From positions 310,001 to 374,000 of the forward strand of contig NZ_JAGGNR010000011.1 of the NCBI RefSeq assembly GCF_018614975.1: a stretch of DNA of 64,000 nt, written 5' to 3'. The stretch's first letter is position 1, and each line of letters starts with the position of its first letter. Both the position numbers and the translations under genes were made by a program. Below the pieces are notes generated by a model, which saw nothing but the letters and a program-made list of their open reading frames with translations, was not told the origin of the DNA and did not search any database. Of this stretch, positions 62,622 through 64,000 are shown piece by piece. The stretch comes from Paenibacillus polymyxa. Its GTDB lineage: Bacteria; Bacillota; Bacilli; Paenibacillales; Paenibacillaceae.

Positions 62622-64000
62622 ATGGTCGAGCAAATCGATATGTCGGCAGGTTCGACAGGCGGAGGACAGGGGTCTTCAGGCTACGACGCGGACGACATTC
62701 AAGTACTTGAAGGGTTGGTAGCGGTACGGAAACGGCCGGGGATGTACATCGGCAGCACCAGCACTTCGGGTCTACATCATTTGGTATGGGAAATTGTCGA
62801 CAACGCTGTCGACGAACATCTCGCCAAATTCTGCTCCAAAATCGATATCACGCTGCATAAGGACGGTTCTATTACGGTTCAGGATAACGGAAGGGGAATT
62901 CCGACAGGTATACATAAAACAGGGATTCCTACTCCCCAGGTCGTGTTTACGATTTTGCACGCAGGCGGAAAGTTCGGTGGATCAGGATACAAAAAATCAG
63001 GCGGTTTGCACGGTGTAGGTGCGTCAGTTACAAACGCATTGTCCGAGTGGCTTGAAGTCGAGATTTTCCGTGATGGCAAGATTCATCGTCAGCGATTCGA
63101 GTACTGGAAGGACAAAAAAGGGATTGAACATGTCGGTGAACCGGTCTCCGGTCTCGAAGTGTTGGGCAATACCAATCGGACAGGTACAAAAGTTACATTT
63201 AAACCGGATATTCGGGTGTTCCAGAGCGGCATTCAATTTAATTATGATACATTGGCAGAACGTCTTCAGGAGATTGCTTTTCTGAATTCGGGTCTGAAAA
63301 TTGTGCTCAAGGACGAACGTTCGGGCAATCAGGATGAATACATGTATGAAGGCGGAGCAAGCCAGTTTGTTGCTTTTCTTAACGAAAATAAAGATGTGCT
63401 GCATGATGTTATTCACTTCTATGCGGAGAAGGATGACATTGAAGTCGAAGTGGCAATCCAGTATAACGCGGGTTATACGGAAACACTGGCTTCGTTCGTG
63501 AACTCGATCCCTACTCGGGGCGGCGGTACTCATGAGACTGGATTCAGGGCTGCGTATACCCGTGTAATGAATGATTACGCACGGCGTACCAGCATGATTA
63601 AGGAAAAAGATAAAAACCTCGAAGGTAATGACCTGCGTGAAGGTATGATGGCCGTCATCAGTGTCAAAATGTCAGATGTTGAGTTCGTAGGTCAGACCAA
63701 GGATCAGCTCGGCAGCGCTTCCGCTCGAAGTGCAGTGGATTCGGTCGTGTCCGAAAATATTCAAAGGTTCCTGGAAGAAAACCCGCAGGTAGCGCAAACG
63801 TTAATTCGCAAAGCGGTTCAAGCCTCCAGAGCCAGAGAAGCAGCTCGCAAAGCACGTGATGATATGCGTACAGGCAAAAAACGCAGTGAAAGTTCTAACC
63901 TGAACGGCAAACTGACGCCGGCGCAATCGAAGGATTTTACCCGAAATGAGTTATTTATTGTTGAAGGTGATTCCGCAGGTGGTTCTGCCAAACAGGGACG
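62622..64000 (+). CDS. parE: DNA topoisomerase IV subunit B (partial, runs off the window)
   Basis: The first 459 codons of a GyrB/ParE-type ATPase subunit. GHKL ATP site: VWEIVDNAVDEH, DNGRGIPTG, GGLHGVGASVTNALS. The transducer region has the block KEKDKNLEGNDLREGM and VEFVGQTKDQLGSASARSAVD, as in B. subtilis ParE. The TOPRIM motif IVEGDSAGGSAKQGR is at the window end. ParE rather than GyrB is inferred from the transducer wording and the lack of a recF/gyrA neighbourhood. ATG 62622 follows AAGGGGGAG; ATG 62618 is in another, short frame. The 5' part is rich in Gly/Ser. Confidence 0.88.
   Translation, partial: MVEQIDMSAGSTGGGQGSSGYDADDIQVLEGLVAVRKRPGMYIGSTSTSGLHHLVWEIVDNAVDEHLAKFCSKIDITLHKDGSITVQDNGRGIPTGIHKTGIPTPQVVFTILHAGGKFGGSGYKKSGGLHGVGASVTNALSEWLEVEIFRDGKIHRQRFEYWKDKKGIEHVGEPVSGLEVLGNTNRTGTKVTFKPDIRVFQSGIQFNYDTLAERLQEIAFLNSGLKIVLKDERSGNQDEYMYEGGASQFVAFLNENKDVLHDVIHFYAEKDDIEVEVAIQYNAGYTETLASFVNSIPTRGGGTHETGFRAAYTRVMNDYARRTSMIKEKDKNLEGNDLREGMMAVISVKMSDVEFVGQTKDQLGSASARSAVDSVVSENIQRFLEENPQVAQTLIRKAVQASRAREAARKARDDMRTGKKRSESSNLNGKLTPAQSKDFTRNELFIVEGDSAGGSAKQG

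Overview
The window looks like chromosomal DNA of a low-to-moderate GC Gram-positive spore-former, most likely a Paenibacillus. This is inferred from three things. The gene neighbourhood cca-birA-panBCD-dinG and asnS-dnaD is the one known from Bacillus subtilis, with rearrangements. Envelope proteins carry a copper-amine-oxidase-like N-terminal domain, an AMIN domain or SLH domains. Firmicute-type regulation is present (T-box, BglG/LicT antitermination, Fur boxes, strong AGGAGG ribosome sites, many GTG/TTG starts). No rRNA, tRNA, CRISPR array, prophage or insertion sequence was seen. Almost all of it reads as core genome.

Layout. 1-4.4 kb: end of cca, birA, then pantothenate genes panB-panC-panD behind a long structured leader ending in an intrinsic terminator, then a TPR protein. 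4.4-10.1 kb: dinG, rex, a methylthioadenosine/adenosylhomocysteine deaminase and a YpmB-like protein. 10.2-12.4 kb: a two-gene unit encoding an FtsH-like membrane protease without its usual extracytoplasmic domain, preceded by an overlapping single-pass membrane protein. 12.5-16.7 kb: a 3-hydroxyacyl-CoA dehydrogenase coupled to ackA, then asnS and dnaD. 16.8-19.2 kb: an ECF sigma factor, a probable anti-sigma factor and a polytopic protein with three copies of a TM2-like unit.

19.3-28 kb: methionine-salvage genes interleaved with proline biosynthesis. On the minus strand the order is mtnE, a proline-specific T-box, proB, proA, proC, mtnW, mtnX, mtnB, with mtnU divergent on the plus strand. 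28-34.1 kb: a LysR regulator and a beta-glucoside PTS operon (IIBCA transporter, LicT-type antiterminator, 6-phospho-beta-glucosidase) with RAT/terminator and a possible cre site. 34.1-36.6 kb: leuC-leuD preceded by a strong promoter overlapped by a Fur box and a short hairpin-ended transcript.

36.6-44.6 kb: an envelope cluster (two paralogous N-acetylmuramoyl-L-alanine amidases, a GerMN lipoprotein, a large SLH protein), then nth and a small unknown protein. 44.8-52.6 kb: a double-headed bacterial dynamin with a very GC-rich linker, then a heterodimeric ABC exporter with one degenerate ATP site. 52.6-56.5 kb: a Fur-linked iron module (AraC regulator fused to a binding-protein domain, siderophore-binding lipoprotein, ferredoxin-NADP reductase-like flavoprotein). 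56.7-64 kb: purT with a GNAT acetyltransferase, a CAP-domain secreted protein, an SGNH esterase with an ABC-2 transporter, and the first part of parE.

The most interesting signals are the panBCD leader, the Fur-controlled short transcript before leuCD, the pro/mtn operon under a proline T-box, the apparently split FtsH module, and an ECF sigma factor that seems to start at an ATT codon.
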